From the NCBI GenBank assembly GCA_905331475.1, contig CAJNYU010001934.1, forward strand, positions 62,001-126,000: DNA of 64,000 bases, written 5' to 3'. Source of the stretch: Rotaria socialis (lineage: Eukaryota; Rotifera; Eurotatoria; Philodinida; Philodinidae). This document shows positions 1 through 13,543 of this stretch, one piece after another; within the stretch, counting starts at the first letter, position 1; the number at the start of each line of letters is the position of its first letter. The position numbers and the translations under genes were made by a program. The notes below the pieces were generated by a model. That model was given only the letters and a program-made list of their open reading frames with translations. It made no database searches and was not told the origin of the DNA.

Positions 1-2123
1 CATGTTTGTCAATTTCTTTAAGAATGGCCAATGTATAACGTCCATAAATTGTAACACGATCTTGTTTAGCTGCTTTAAGTTGTTGAATACCACCACGCTT
101 TCGACGTAAAGTATCCTCGTGTTGTTTCAAAGTTGATTGATCATTGAATAAAGTTTGACGTTCATCATCATATAATTGTCGAAAATTACCTTGTTCACTT
201 TCTTTCATAGATAGTATTTGTCGTTGTTCATTAATTAAAATATGTAATTCATTTATACGTTGACAAGCTTTCTCATAGTCATTATTGCCAGTTGCTCTAG
301 TAAAATTCAAGAACAAAATTAGAATCAGCAAAAGAACACATAATGGAAAAAAACGTTTCAGTACTTGCGACGCATTTCTTCGATTTTCTTTTGAAGTTTT
401 TTCTTCAATTCAGTTTGCAGTTGAAGTTCTTTTTCGAGTTTACTTACTTCATGTAATAAATCTCGTTTTTCTTTATTAAACAATTTCATTTGTCGTTCAA
501 GATCATCATGAATACGCTTTGCTTCAATAGCGTTATTTGCAACTTCTTGTGCTTTACGAAGTAATTCATCACGTTTTGATTTTTCATTTTTCATATCATC
601 CTATTTATTTTAATGCAAATTAAATTGGGAAAAAGAGGAAAATAAAATAATTCACTATTAATGCATCACGTTTGTTCGTATATTCTTGAACAGCATATTG
701 ATCTTCGACAAGTTTTTTTTCGGTTTCGGCTAATGTCTTGAATATTTTAAAATTAAATTAATATAAGTAGAAACAAATTTTATTTACTTTTTCATGATTG
801 ATAACTTCAGCCCATTCAAGATGTCCTTGAAGATTATCAGCGTTAGATTTTGCATTACGTACGGATTCAGCAAATTTCAATTTAGCATCAAGTTCTTCTT
901 TTTGTGCTTGAATTTCTTTTCGTTTCTATTTAAGATTAATGAATTTACAGAATCGAAAATTAATTAGAAAAATAGTTTTCTTTTACTTTCACATGATCAA
1001 CCAATAAACCTTTGGCAATACGAATTTCAACTGTATTTTCTTCAAGATCTTCAACCATTTTTTGTAATTGTGTTGCTTTTAAAAAAAACTTAAAGAAAGA
1101 ACATTTTCTATTGTAATATAAATGTTTTAAGAGCTAATAATGTTCATTTTTATATTTAAAATAATTAAAATTAAAAAAATCTTACATTGTACTTTTCTTT
1201 TGTACTTTTTGTATTGAGAAAATTTTTTGCAATATCTTGATTAAGCATACACATTGGATTATCAACTTGAATATTGAAATGTGCAACAATCGTATCGATT
1301 GTATCTTTTCTCTCGGAGACGATTTTACCTGGTTAAAAAGTCAAAAGATATTATAGAAAATACGAATAGAACAAAAAACAAAAAACAAAACACAGAAACA
1401 ACTAACCATATTCATTTTTAACTTGATAATGACTGCTACCTTTGACAGTCACTTTACGTGTAATTGTAATCGATCGACCGAAACGTTCTATATCAATCGC
1501 TTCAAGACCTTGATTACATAGTACAACTGATATTTCAGCAAAACTAAAATACAACAGTTTGAATCTATCAATAAAAAATTTATTTTCGAAAATATGCACC
1601 CTTTGCCATGTTGAATGAAACGGCCAATATTTGAACAACGACTTGTGCTCGTTGCACGACCACCTAAAGTCAATGTAATTGCATTCATTACTGCAGATTT
1701 ACCACCTAAAAATTAGTATAGCTGTTTTTCTGAAGAAAATAATCGGATTTATTTGATGAAATACATACTGCCATTATTGCCAATAACCATATTAAGATTT
1801 TCATTGAAATCAAATTCAAGAAATGTATGACACATAAAATTTTTTACACTAACCCTAAGAATAGTACCAGCATTTTTATGTAACTAGAAAATAATTATTA
1901 TAAATGACCGATAAGTTCAAGCATTTTTGAAGAAAAAAAAATTATTTACATCGGGACTTTGTTTTGATAATTGTGATAATTGAGAGAAATAATTGCTATG
2001 ATTTAATGGCGTATTTTCATCTTGTTCATCGGTGTTTTGACTATATGTTGGTTCAACACTTTTTTGCTTTTTACGTGGTACAGATGCGACAGTGCCCGAA
2101 GTCGTAGAGCCACGTTTCGGCAT
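1..2123 (-). CDS. SMC6: SMC6, structural maintenance of chromosomes 6 (N-terminal part; C-terminus beyond window)
   Basis: This is the ATPase/coiled-coil subunit of the nuclear SMC5/6 complex, which acts in recombination repair and replication-fork stability. I traced ten exons on the minus strand: 2123-1950, 1883-1769, 1705-1600, 1543-1407, 1328-1186, 1088-987, 925-788, 736-656, 600-365 and about 294 to the window start. All junctions are GT-AG and keep the frame. Residues 1-58 form a basic, disordered N-terminus. The conserved head follows with VKNFMCH and the Walker A loop GNNGSGKS at about residues 93-100, split by an intron inside the Ser codon. Next come NPMCMLNQD and KYNFFLKATQLQKM, which are SMC6 hallmarks, and then a long Glu/Lys-rich coiled coil. 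The first exon starts MPKRGSTT. The hinge, the second coiled-coil arm and the Walker B head lie outside the window. Identification is firm from the family-specific motifs. Confidence 0.95.
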
Positions 2124-3017
2124 AATTTTATTTAGATAAAGGAATAGGATTCTGTTCGAAACACAATGTACAAGATCTATAATAGAAGAAGTGACTTTAT
2201 ATCAAGTTATTGAAGTTTCTATCTCAAATGAAAATGGTTGTCTATGTGACGACTAAAATGCTCTTCGATGCGCTTAACGCACGTGCTTCACCATGGTCAG
2301 GATATCTGCTAGGCGCCTTAAATTAGGACAACAACGGTTTCAAATCTATGAAATATTGCCAATAGAATATAAATGAAGCGAATCATCCAATAATAACGCT
2401 TTAAAATCATTGCTTATAAATTATTTTATTTCAAAATTTTTGACGATTTAAAATTTTAGAATTAAAATTTTTAAATGAATTTATATCTTTATTAATATTT
2501 AGAGATGTCGCTAGGATAGAATTGAATCTTTGTATTATTCACAGATTTGAACTGATAGAATCACTGTTCAATTTTTGCACTCATTCATTTTCAAGTATTG
2601 TTTCATGTAAACATTGCTTTGTGCGAAACAAATTAGAAGTACTTTTTTTTGAAAGAAAATTCTTCTTTCCAATAGCATATGAAGAGTAATTCTAATGTTT
2701 TAATTGCTAATAAAAGAATATTATTTAGAGTAAAACTGTAAAAAATAAAGGTCTTGAAAAAGATAAAAATAAAATTTTCTCACATTTTTCTAATATAACT
2801 CGATGGATTCTATCCAACCATCATGGAAAGAGAAACAGAAATTTGCATAAAATTTTGGATTGTAGACGGTCGATACTATACTATTGAAACTCCGTCATTC
2901 ATGATAAGATTTATTAAAAACAATATCTGTATATGAACTGCAGAAGATTTATTAATCAAAAAATTAGAATAGATATTTCATTGTGAATGAAAATATACAG
3001 AAAATCAAACATTGCCA
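2124..3017. other. Intergenic region between SMC6 and the exchanger pseudogene
   Basis: AT-rich sequence with no supported reading frame. The side next to 2123 should hold the SMC6 promoter, but I see no recognisable core element. Confidence 0.6.
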
Positions 3018-6000
3018 TTATGAAGATCTGTCATATCCATCGGAATCAATCCAAGATCGCTCATAAAAGTAGCACTTCATGTAACTTCTATTAAAGAATG
3101 ATATTGTGGAATCGTCTCTGTAGTATAAATTGAATACGATGGACAAGTCATATTTTTGTATGTTAATGTATTTCAGCAGGATTAAATAATCGAAAACTAT
3201 TTGTGAACAATCGTACGATTGGTAAACATTCTTGTTCGTTCTGCAATGTTCAACTATAGGTGTAATACATAATTGATTTAAGATACTATGAAATAATGAT
3301 GACCGATTGACAGTTACTAATTGAGGACCATCCAAAAAAGTAATCATCATCTTCTCTTTGTATTTTACCTTTGAGAAGAAAGAGTTGTTCATGCCGTTTT
3401 AGTTAAATCGTCATTATATCATGATCAATTTGATTTCGATAAAATGTTGCATGTTGATCTAAGAGAACTTTGATTTGTGCATAATTTACAAGATGTATCG
3501 GTTGGTTGATGCATACTAATAAGTAAATGAAGAGCTACTTCATTATAAATCAATCGAGCCATTTTTGCATTGGATAAAAACATCTGAAGTATTGTTTCAT
3601 CAATTGAAAAAAGCTTCAACAATACTACCTTCAGCTCCATAAGTTCGATTTGATACCGATGAGTCTCTATCAAATAATAGATCAATACCAATTACATGAT
3701 CTGATCTAGCTATAGCAAGTTAAAATATCTTCCGAAAATTTGACAATACCACATATAATCAAGTAAGCTTCTGATGTAATATAACCTTGTCGTAAGAGAA
3801 CTTCACCATGTTGAAACCATCAATGTCGTGATTCTAATATTTGTGAAAAATGAGCTTTATCATGTTCATTTAAATCAGAAAATAGTGAAAGATTATTAAA
3901 TGAATTATCTTGTTCTCGATTTAAATGTATTCTGGGAGTATCCGTGCAATGACCATACTCCAAACAAAAAAGTTTCTTTTGAATAAGCTTAAGAATATTT
4001 GCATATTCATTTTCATTAAGCATGCCCGTTTCATATAATTGAACAATGGCTACTGATTCATATTTTAATAGCATTTGTACACATCGTTTTGTTATTTCAA
4101 TCGTTCAATATTTTTTATACGAATGTTGTAAATCATGTAAAACAAGTGATGCTCGTAATTGTAATATTTTTGCTTCGCGAAGTACATTATTCATAATATA
4201 ATTATCGATATTTGCAAAATCAGGAAATTTAGGCAACAAATTTTCCATACGTGATTTAGCAGAATGAAATGCTACAAAATAATACACGTTTGACTTATTT
4301 ATTAAATATCAAAAAAAATGAAAGCAGAGAACGATCAATCTTATCTATTAGATCATTTTTTTTTGTAATTAAGCTACAACAAATATTTTGTATTCCATAA
4401 TAACTATAGAGTACAGAAATATTTCTTAAAATAAATTGAATGAAAGAGTTTCTTCATGATTAGCTACATCCTGTTTCACGTTTTTTTGCCCTGCGGAGAT
4501 TCTAAAAATAACTCGCTCTTTTTTTGAGACATGAGTTTATATTTTCTATTATATTGATGTATCAGATTTATAATTACAAAAATGAAAAGAAAAAATACCT
4601 AAAGTTAATTCGATAGTAAGTATCAAATGGTCGAATAGTCATTTTTCTGTAAGTCGATTTACGCATCTAATTTTATCAAATTTGACTAAACATTGTAACC
4701 ATAAGGGCATACAAAAAAGTCTGACCAGTAGATGTCGATGTTGTTTTAATGATAATTTGGCTTTAGCTTCTTCGACTGTTTCAATTGGTATTCTAAGAGT
4801 TTATCGTCGAAGCATACCTAAATACCATTGTTTTTCATAATCAACTGGCATCGCTGTTAGAATTCTTTTGATAATTTCATTTCGCATATTAGTTCGATAA
4901 CATCCAGCCGTCAAATAAGTATTGTGTATTGGTTCAATAAATGGTCCTAATATACATGGATTAGTCCATAGTGTATCTAGATCCAATTGACAGATACTAT
5001 TTGTAGATGTTAGATCGCTATGCTTTGGACTTTCAGATTGATCCGAATGTCTTGAAATGGAATCCAGCGAAATATCATTGTGAGTTTTTATCGAAGATAC
5101 AGATAATCTTTCATGCATATTTGTATCATTGTCTTCATCTAATTCTTCCAGTAATTTCTCTGGTAAATAATGATTTCATATTTTGACTACGCATATATTT
5201 TAATGCTTGCAATAGTACAGATTGACTCTCAGGTGTTCCTATAAATAGATAATACAGTATGATTAACTTGTGGAAAAATAAAATCTTATGATAATTATTA
5301 ATTGCTGAACATAGATCTCCGTTTCTCGATACAATATACCTCTATGAAGATCAAGCATTTTCACTAGAAACTTGCTACTAATTCCATTAATAATCAATGT
5401 TAATAATACTATCATGGAAATATGAAAGAGAAATCGCTCACGAGTTGCACGAGGGATTTTCGAATCTAGATAGACTAAAAGAACGAGAGCTAACGCTGTT
5501 CGACCACGTAAACCACTCCATGCAAATATCACACATTCGTTTCGATTCAAATGCATTCCACTCCATGTTATCACTGGATATAAGACGCCAACAATTAATG
5601 CTCTACTTGCATGAATCAATAGATAAAGTACTAAAGCAATGACAATATCTCTACTAGTTAAAGTCGTCTCTATGCCAACAAATGAATGTGCAATAGTAAG
5701 ACCACTAAGCGTAAAAATAAGAATATTCACAACAAATACGATGATTTTCCATGATTCAGCTAATGGCAATTGAGCATTACTTCTACAATACCTATGTTTA
5801 GACATGTATAAACCCATGGAGATAAGAGAAAGAACAGCTGAAACACCTAGTTCAACATCTGCTACATAAAACACAAGATATGCTATACCAAATGTAATTG
5901 TAATTTCGATTTTCAAATCATTATTAATTCGTTTTAAAATAAATACACATATAAAACCACAGAATAATCCTAGTAAAGTACCATCTATGCAGGAAAAAAA

Positions 6001-6852
6001 TGAAAGACATTGAAATATCTTCTTCATCTGTTCTAATAGAGATTTAAAAAACCTCATTTTTAAATGAGAACCACCCAATCAGAAATCAGTTAGCTCTATT
6101 TCATTACCTTATTGATATAAATAAAATACCAACTTTTTCATCGCTCACTCAGACTATATCTAACAATGTCACTAACGACTTGTCCAATAGCAAATGACCT
6201 GCTAACAATAATACGATTAAAAATTGAAAAAATGTAAATACTAACCCATCATTTAATAATGATTCAGATTCAATTAATGATGACAATGAATGTCTAGCTC
6301 CACAACTTTGTAGTAATGTTACAATACTTACTGGATCTGTTGTACTTAATGTACTTCCGAATAAGAGACTCTTAACCAAGGGGGAAACGGCAGACTTGAA
6401 GTAGAAAAGTACGTCAAAGTAGGCTGCTTGAAGTAGTTCAAAGTAGGACCAAGTAGCTGAAGTAGCTTGAAGTAATCTCAAGTACTTCAGGTAAATCTGA
6501 AATTGAAAAGTACTTCAAAGTAAACTACTTGAAGTAGCTTGAAGTAGCTGAAAGTAACTTGAAGTTCAAAAGTCTGCTGTTTCCCCCTTGCTCGTAACTC
6601 ATGATCATTCGTAATCATATGGAAATAGATAAAAAATAAAGTTCACCACGAAGAAAATCATCTTCATTAAAGTCACCTTTGATTTGCGTAGCAATAATAC
6701 CGATAAGAAAACCAAGGAATAAAGCAACGATATAAAATGAAATATTAATTTTTTGGCGAAGAAATTTAGCAAAGAATATTTTGCATAAACATGAGAGTAG
6801 TACAGCAAACGATAAAACGAGAATTATTGAACCAGTTGGCGACATAATCATC
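3018..6852 (-). pseudogene. Decayed Na+/H+ exchanger with cyclic-nucleotide-binding domain (SLC9C/SOS1-like)
   Basis: Family members are plasma-membrane sodium/proton exchangers; SLC9C forms act in sperm pH control and carry a C-terminal cNBD. Transmembrane helices are readable at 6851-6620. The exchanger core at 6380-6180 includes LFGSTLSTTDPVSIV and SLIESESLLNDG, and 6078-5300 is a run of membrane helices including WSGLRGRTALAL. A cytoplasmic region follows at 5118-4105, then a cNBD start at 3815-3750 reading WFQHGEVLLRQGY. The frame is broken many times. There is a stop just before the cNBD motif (about 3819), another at about 4801, a frameshift near 5170, and another with stops near 3700. 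About 60-70 residues expected between the first helices and the LFGST motif are missing, and a MITE sits there. No good GT-AG introns remove these lesions. An alternative is a fast-evolving gene with unusual splicing, which I think unlikely. The 3018-3392 segment is assigned only by position. Confidence 0.78.
6377..6590. mobile_element. 214-bp hAT-like MITE inside the exchanger pseudogene
   Basis: The ends are inverted repeats: CAAGGGGGAAACGGCAGACT at 6377-6396 and its reverse complement at 6571-6590, matching 19 of 20. The flanks CTCTTAAC (6369-6376) and CTCGTAAC (6591-6598) look like an 8-bp target-site duplication with one mismatch, as expected for the hAT superfamily. The interior is made of repeats of AAGTAGCTTGAAGTA and AGTACTTCAAAGTA on both strands. 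No coding capacity. It probably inserted after or during decay of the surrounding gene. Confidence 0.85.
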
Positions 6853-9810
6853 GATTTCAGTTTTATTTGTAGATGTAATATTTAAATCTAGGATATCTCA
6901 ATTCATATTTCATTTCATGTAATACATTTTTCAATAAAAATGGTTACCTTCCATTTATTAATAAGAATATAATTTATAATATGTTAAAAATCTAAATCAA
7001 TAAAATGATGGAAATTTTCATTTGAGTAAAGGAAAGTTCTTTGCAAAATACTAAAATTCTAGAAATTTTTTCTCCTATTAGTTTGAAAATACTTTCCAAT
7101 TAACTTTTTTTTAAGGCAAACATTTAGCAGTCCTGATATATTACTTTCTAATGTACTCAAGCATGACGATAAAACACTGATATCAAAAACTAATTGTATA
7201 ATTATTCTACTATATTCTTTGAGGAGAAATCAAACGTTTGTTGTCAATTCATCTACACCATAAAATTCATAGTTAATACTTTTACAAGAGAGCCAATAAC
7301 TTTCTTATTTGTTGACCAAGTAGAAATTTATGACTGTTGAAAAATCGATCATATTACACTTGCATTTTTTGAAGTTTCGATGATTTATTATTCTTTTATA
7401 GAAGAATTAATGTTGTCTAAACTCTTTTACATTTCTAAGACAAATGCACAATGGACTAAAAATATTCACAAGAAAAGTTAGACGATTGCAACCTAATAAA
7501 ATTGAATATTGATAGTAGTAAATGAAGATAAGTCAGCATGAACTTATTATTGTTATTTGACTGATCAGCGACGGCCGATAGAAGACAACAGTAAAGTTTG
7601 TGTGATATATTTTGACAAAATTTCGTATCGGTACTGATACTCAAATATTCATTTGATTTGATGATGGATTAATTTATCAACTGCCAAAGAGAATAGTAAA
7701 GTACGTTGATGACAGATATATGTCTCATCTTGATTTCTATCATCCAAAATACTGTGATTGAATATTCAATAGATCGATGATAATTTTTGATTGAATGCTA
7801 ATAGACAAGAAGAATATGCTACTGAATTATGCATGCTAAATGAAGAATATGACTAAGCGATGCGCACATATGTTTTTGTTTCCTTGTATAGTCGAAGATT
7901 CACTAATGAAACAGTTCAATCTGAAGAGATATTTATTATATTTACCACATGCTTCAAAAAAATCCTAACAACAGTCACATATGTATATGGTGCATCGACA
8001 TGATAGAGCGATTACAAGCATTCACTCTTGAAACATTTTATCAAAACTGAAATCGAATAAAACGATTGATAAATATTTTTAATAACGCGAAAAAATGATA
8101 GAGATTTAATAATGATTCTAGTTTTCGAGTTTAAAATTAATATTTTACGGTCGATCAAATATTTTCTATTTGACATCAAATTGAACTTCTACAATCAAGC
8201 AAACGTTGTTGATTGTTTTTGTAATATATTCATGACGTTGATAAATCGTTAGACACGATCGTTAACATATTTTGAGTTAATATAGTCTATGACAAACGCT
8301 AATGATTGCTATATTTAATTAAAAACAAAAATAAAAAATATTATATTACTGTAGAATTAATTACAATATGGTTTTCTTTTGTTCTCTCAATATTACAGCA
8401 ACTGTACGAGCCAATAATATATTTTTATGGTCAAATGTTTTTTTGGCGTGTCATCGATTATCTCTACGTTAATGCTTTAGTGAATTAATTTTTTTCTCAT
8501 AGTTTGATTTAATGAGTATTCAATTCTCGTGCCAATTTTTGCTCTCCGACTCATAGCGCTCGTCAACGGCACGTTTTCATTTCAATAATCTAAGATAATT
8601 ATAAAGTAGTTTGAAATAGAAAGAATGAATGATTCAATTAATTTGTATTCAGGACAATAGCAAGGACATTTTGATAGTATCTCATTTTTGTCCAGTTGTC
8701 CAAGAACTATTACTTCTCATCATTTTTATATAGGATGACAAAAGTAAAGAGAAACACGAATCTGACTTTTATGCATATCCACTTTTATTTCTCTAGGCAA
8801 CTTTTATTATTATTATTTAATACCAAATAAATTGATTCTATTGATTGAAATATCTTTGTTATAGAATAGATCCTTAATTCTACTAAGAACTTTCAAGCAA
8901 GAAACCGCATTCACTGTTTTTGAATATTAAATTTACAACTAACTCTGAAAATTAAATTTATATATCCATGATAATATAAATGTTAAACTGGATCATCAAT
9001 CATAAACAAATTTTACATTTTACTTTGTTTGGCAAAATATGCATATATGAAGGACATTGCGCAGGTGAACAACGTTGTCATTGATAAATCAATATCAGTT
9101 TCAATGTATAATGTACATGTCACGATATTGTTCGGTAAAAAAAGTAACTGAAGATCTAATGATCAACGATTAAACTATAGACATTAATTGAATTTTGTTT
9201 TAAAGATATCTTCATTGAATTACTGCATTCAGGATTAATATAATGAACATGCATCTAGAAACATTTGTCGAGTCAAATGTATTTGATGATGAAGTGTTCC
9301 GACGGAACCGGATATGTAATTATATTCGATTTCTTTTGATGACTAACTTCGAGCATAATTTTTCATGAAGTGTCTTTCTTTTTATGTAGAGCGATCAGTT
9401 GTCATCACTAAACTCAAACCAATATTACGATCATCAATCAAATGACTGTTGAAATAAAGACATGCTATTCAATGTTCATCTAGAGACATGCTTTCTTTTT
9501 TCATCAAGCATTTATCTAAATTGTACATGTATATAACAGATGCGATGGGAATCGTCTAGCTAGAGACACACATCACACAACAGTGAGATTAGCTATTGTC
9601 TGAAGAAGAAAAGAAGCTTGTTCCGGATCAATTGATTTAATAGTAAGAATAACAAATAGATAATATATATTTTTTGTTTTTTTGCTGGTAAGTAATTTTT
9701 ATTTTAAGAATTCATTTAAATCTATTTTATACGTAAGTGTCTCACAAAAGAACTCTGAGATGTTTGTGTAGAAAAGTATATCGCAAAATTCTTACTGTTC
9801 AACTTGTTGC

Positions 9811-9834
9811 CGTGCTGTGATAACTCACAGCACG
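9811..9834. repeat. Perfect short hairpin (10-bp stem, 4-nt loop)
   Basis: CGTGCTGTGA is followed by a TAAC loop and TCACAGCACG. No U-tract follows and no gene is adjacent, so a function cannot be assigned. Confidence 0.5.
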
Positions 9835-10400
9835 ATATCGAGTTCATAAACAAATACTTCTTATAGACTAAAAAGCACCGAACGACTACTAATGATGAAT
9901 AGAAGGAAAACAAAAGCTTAGGCTTGCTCTGCATTGATTATATGCACAACAATTCTTTAAGCAAATAATATAAAATCACTTACTCCACCCACGTAACTAG
10001 CATATATACAGACAACGAGGTGTGGCTGGACATTTGACAGTATGTATGCTCATAACAGCAAGAAAAAAGATTGCTACCACCTGAACAATTGCACGTAGTC
10101 ACTATACTAGTTATATAATGTGGTCAACTCAAAGCACGATTCGAATGTAAGTCATTATAGTAGAAGCATTTGTTATCAAAATTAGTTATTCATTCTACGC
10201 GTGCCGCATCCGATTGATTGAGCAATCTTTAATTCTTTCTGTATCTATCTATCTATTCGGTGCAATTGATATATTTTATCCTTGTCGCCTGTTCAATCGA
10301 ATCTCATCTCATCTCATACATACACAACATCAACACAGACCAAGATAGATTGACCAATATATAGCGAAACAGAGAAAGATAGAGAATGCAAGAATAACAC

Positions 10401-10425
10401 GAAGAAGAAGAAGAAGAAGAAGAAG
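10401..10425. repeat. (GAA)n microsatellite
   Basis: About eight uninterrupted GAA units upstream of the possible small secreted protein. Confidence 0.8.
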
Positions 10426-10763
10426 GAAGAAAGATCGCTAGAGAAATAGTATTAGTTTCTATCATTAGAATAATTTTTCCTATCTATGTTCATTACAATA
10501 TACGTATGATGTCACTATGATGAAAATTATTTTTCTCTGTTTTTTCTCTACTAAAAAGAAATAGTAAACCACTTGTATACTACAAAGAAGTAAATCAAAT
10601 TATTCTCGTAAGTACGTATAGATTGCTTAAATTGAATTCAGTTCAAGTATCATGATCATAACAAATAAATACTATTATACTTGCGAGAGAAAAAACGAGA
10701 GCTCATCCTTGTCTATCTTCGTCAACAAGAAAGAAAAAAAAAGAATGAAGGACTTGAAGAATC

Positions 10764-11554
10764 ATGAACTGTAGTGTAGTTGCGACGCTCATATTTTTTT
10801 TATGTTTGTCTTTTTCACTCGTTCCTTTTACAGACATGTATATGGACATAACTAAACATATAATCAAGCTACGTGCTCGATTAAATAACCGTACAAATGA
10901 TCATCGTATTACTAGCCGAAAGCTGATGAAAAGGCGGAGGCACCAGTAGAAGCAATGTTAGTTGGACCTATCCAGCACGGCCATTCTGATATGGAATTGA
11001 AAAGAATACAGAGAAAAAGAAAAAATCGTTATAAATGTATACTTGACGAAAACGATTCAAAAGAGCCAATTCAATTACGGGTCAACTGTAAACATACAGT
11101 CGACATTCTAAACAAAAAGACGGTATGCCATTTTGTATTTATATATGGATTGATGAATATGACAGAAACCTGCAGGTAAGCATAGATTTTCATAATGTAA
11201 TAGTTCAATTGAATCACTATTAATGAATAGAATATCTAAAGAAAATATTGCCAATCAAATACTAGATAAGTGTTTGATATATAAGTGTCTATTTGAAAAA
11301 ATATAACGATTATTGTATGTTAATGTCGATGAGAATATTTTTCCACATGAGCTTTTCATTATCATTTAGATAGAAAAAGAATACAGCTCATTTACATTTT
11401 ACTTCTATTGACTGTTGATTTCGTCATCTAATTCAAAGAAGATTTATTTCCACTTTGTTTTAGGCAGTTTTCTTGGTCCCAGACGATCAACACGACAGGC
11501 AGAGGTCAAATTGATCCAACACGATCACTTAGACTTAAAGAAATATACATCTAG
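10764..11554 (+). CDS. Possible small secreted cysteine-containing protein (gene model uncertain)
   Basis: I do not recognise a family. The frame from 10764 begins with a strong signal-peptide-like segment (MNCSVVATLIFFLCLSFSL) and ends in a basic KLMKRRRHQ tail at 10949. An overlapping frame continues 10955-11175 with four cysteines (KC, NC, VC, TC) and basic patches. A good donor (CAG|GTAAGC at 11176) and acceptor (TTTTAG at 11463) join it in phase to a second exon, 11464-11554, ending in TAG. The two-exon part is 103 residues. How the signal peptide joins the cysteine part is unclear: I found no strong intron that fixes the frame, so either an indel or a weak splice site is involved. It could be a cytokine-like peptide or chance frames. 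Confidence 0.35.
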
Positions 11555-12242
11555 TGTATCTTATTAGCTTGATTATTTCCTTCTCTCAATCACGAGCAAT
11601 TCTTCTTCTCCTCCTCCCAGTCCTCTTCATCTTATCAACAAATCAAGATTCAAATGCAAACAAAGCAGAATCAATGTTGTGTCTCTTTTTGTTCATATAT
11701 TCATATTTTTTTGCATGATCGATGGTACACATCTGTTTCACAAATTTTAGTTTTCTTCTTTTACTTTCTTTTCTTTTTACACCTTTACAGCATTTTTTTG
11801 TTGTTACTGCTCCCACTCTCGCTGTCGTTTTCCACTCATATGTTCTTTTCCGTCTGTTGTCATCTTACTGAGCAAGTCAAATATACTGGTGAAAACCTTC
11901 CACGTATTCTCAGATGTCAGCGTCAGTGGCTGTCTACCTTTTTTTTTTTATTGTGTCTCACTTTCATCTTGCGTCTATCAAACACAAACAAATCGATTAA
12001 GACTTTCTTTATTATTCTCGGGTTTCTTTGTACACATGTATATGTGCGTGTTGTTCTTGTAATCGGAGGATCAGGCACGTAATTATTGATTGTGGCTTTT
12101 GTTTACACTTTGTTTCACGAAGACGAGCTAGAGAATGATGATCATCATCATCACACTTTTGTGTTCTAGATTAGTATACACAAAAAGCATCATCTTCGAA
12201 AAACAATTGACACGTCGGATTTTTTATTCATTATTTCTTCAG
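11555..12242. other. Region between the small secreted ORF and the first SRCIN1/SKT-like exon
   Basis: T-rich sequence with low-complexity open frames, probably 5' flank or 5' UTR of the next gene. A possible acceptor (TTCTTCAG) ends at 12242, so an upstream exon of that gene may lie here. Confidence 0.45.
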
Positions 12243-12277
12243 TTCATACAGTTCGAATAGTAGACATTCCAACAACG

Positions 12278-13504
12278 ATGGGTCTCGCCGATTCGAAAAT
12301 ACAAAAGCATCTTGAAAGATCATCCATCCGTAAGTAACATAGTTTATATATTTAAATCATAATCATAATAATAATTCATGTATGAAAGTCATGTATAATA
12401 CCAGAAGTTTAGCATTAATAAGAGGTTCAAATGACTAGTGTTAAATAAATATTGGCATCCATTTGAACGTTTATTACTAGAAAGCATATGGATTGTTGCA
12501 CAATAAAACGCCTAGCAGATGAGAAGAAAGACAAACATTTAATTACACAGTAATTCGTATATTCTCCTGGTTTTTTCTTTTCCTTATCTCACAATATGAA
12601 TATTTAGAAAATGTCAACAGCTAAAAACTAATTATAAACTACACTGTCGATAAAGAGCAGCACATGGATGAACATATGTATATATGCAAGTCCTTCTGTT
12701 TGCTTGTTCGAATACGGCTAGAGTCTATTTATTGAAATTAAGTAATATTAGAAATAATTGAATGGGTGTCTCAATTGAAATTAATCAGTACTTACAAAAA
12801 ATAAAAATAAAACCTAATCGACTATGAGTATAGATTAACGGAAATGTAATTAGGCTCTTACAACACTTATATTTCTTCCTTCATGCATGATGAAAGAAGA
12901 ACCTTTTTTTTGTGTATAGATTCACCCCATTAATGAAAAGCATTAGATATATTTATCTTTTTGACGAGATGGAAAAATGTTAATTTTATAAACTAAAGAT
13001 AAGTAAAGTGAAATCGAGCTCATAATAAGATCATTCTTGTGTTTTGCATTATTTATCAATAGACCTCGAATTTTGTTGTCGTATATTTATACTTTGATTC
13101 AATAATTGTTTTTTTTTCTTTTTGATTATTATTGTCAATGTCATCTCTATTCTATTATTGTAATATTTGATCGTAGTATTGAATATACATATGATTGTGT
13201 TTGTCACCGGAGCTAGTGTGCGTGCCATAGCAAACAAACATCAATAGACATTGGATGGTTTATGTGAAATATAGAACTTTTAAACACTTCGAGGGCGCTC
13301 AATCGACTGTTTGCATGTTTTATATGATCGTCTTTACTAATCTTTCTTCTCTTTTCTTCTTTTCCTTTTTGCTCAGTTCGGTGACACTTCATGTTGAAAC
13401 AATGAGAGCCGCCATCATCGAGCATTTTCAGTAGAGCGACAAATTACTTTGACGGCGGGTGACCGCTACTTTTACAAGGAGTCTCACGATGATATTTCTC
13501 ATTC

Positions 13505-13543
<39 letters not shown>

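Larger units (their letters stand above)
6853..10763. other. Intergenic region, 3.9 kb, no gene seen
   Basis: AT-rich sequence. The open frames are short and lack family signatures or exon-like continuity. The only structured items I noticed are a perfect 10-bp hairpin at 9811-9834 and a GAA run at 10401-10425. Confidence 0.6.

Noticed and set aside
9811-9834. Hairpin considered as terminator or tRNA arm
   Set aside because: The genome is eukaryotic, no U-tract or tRNA boxes accompany it, and no adjacent gene needs it.
11654-12082. 142-codon frame rich in Phe/Leu/Ser on the plus strand
   Set aside because: It comes from T-rich sequence, has no family signature and no splice continuity. It looks like 5' flank or UTR of the SRCIN1/SKT-like gene.
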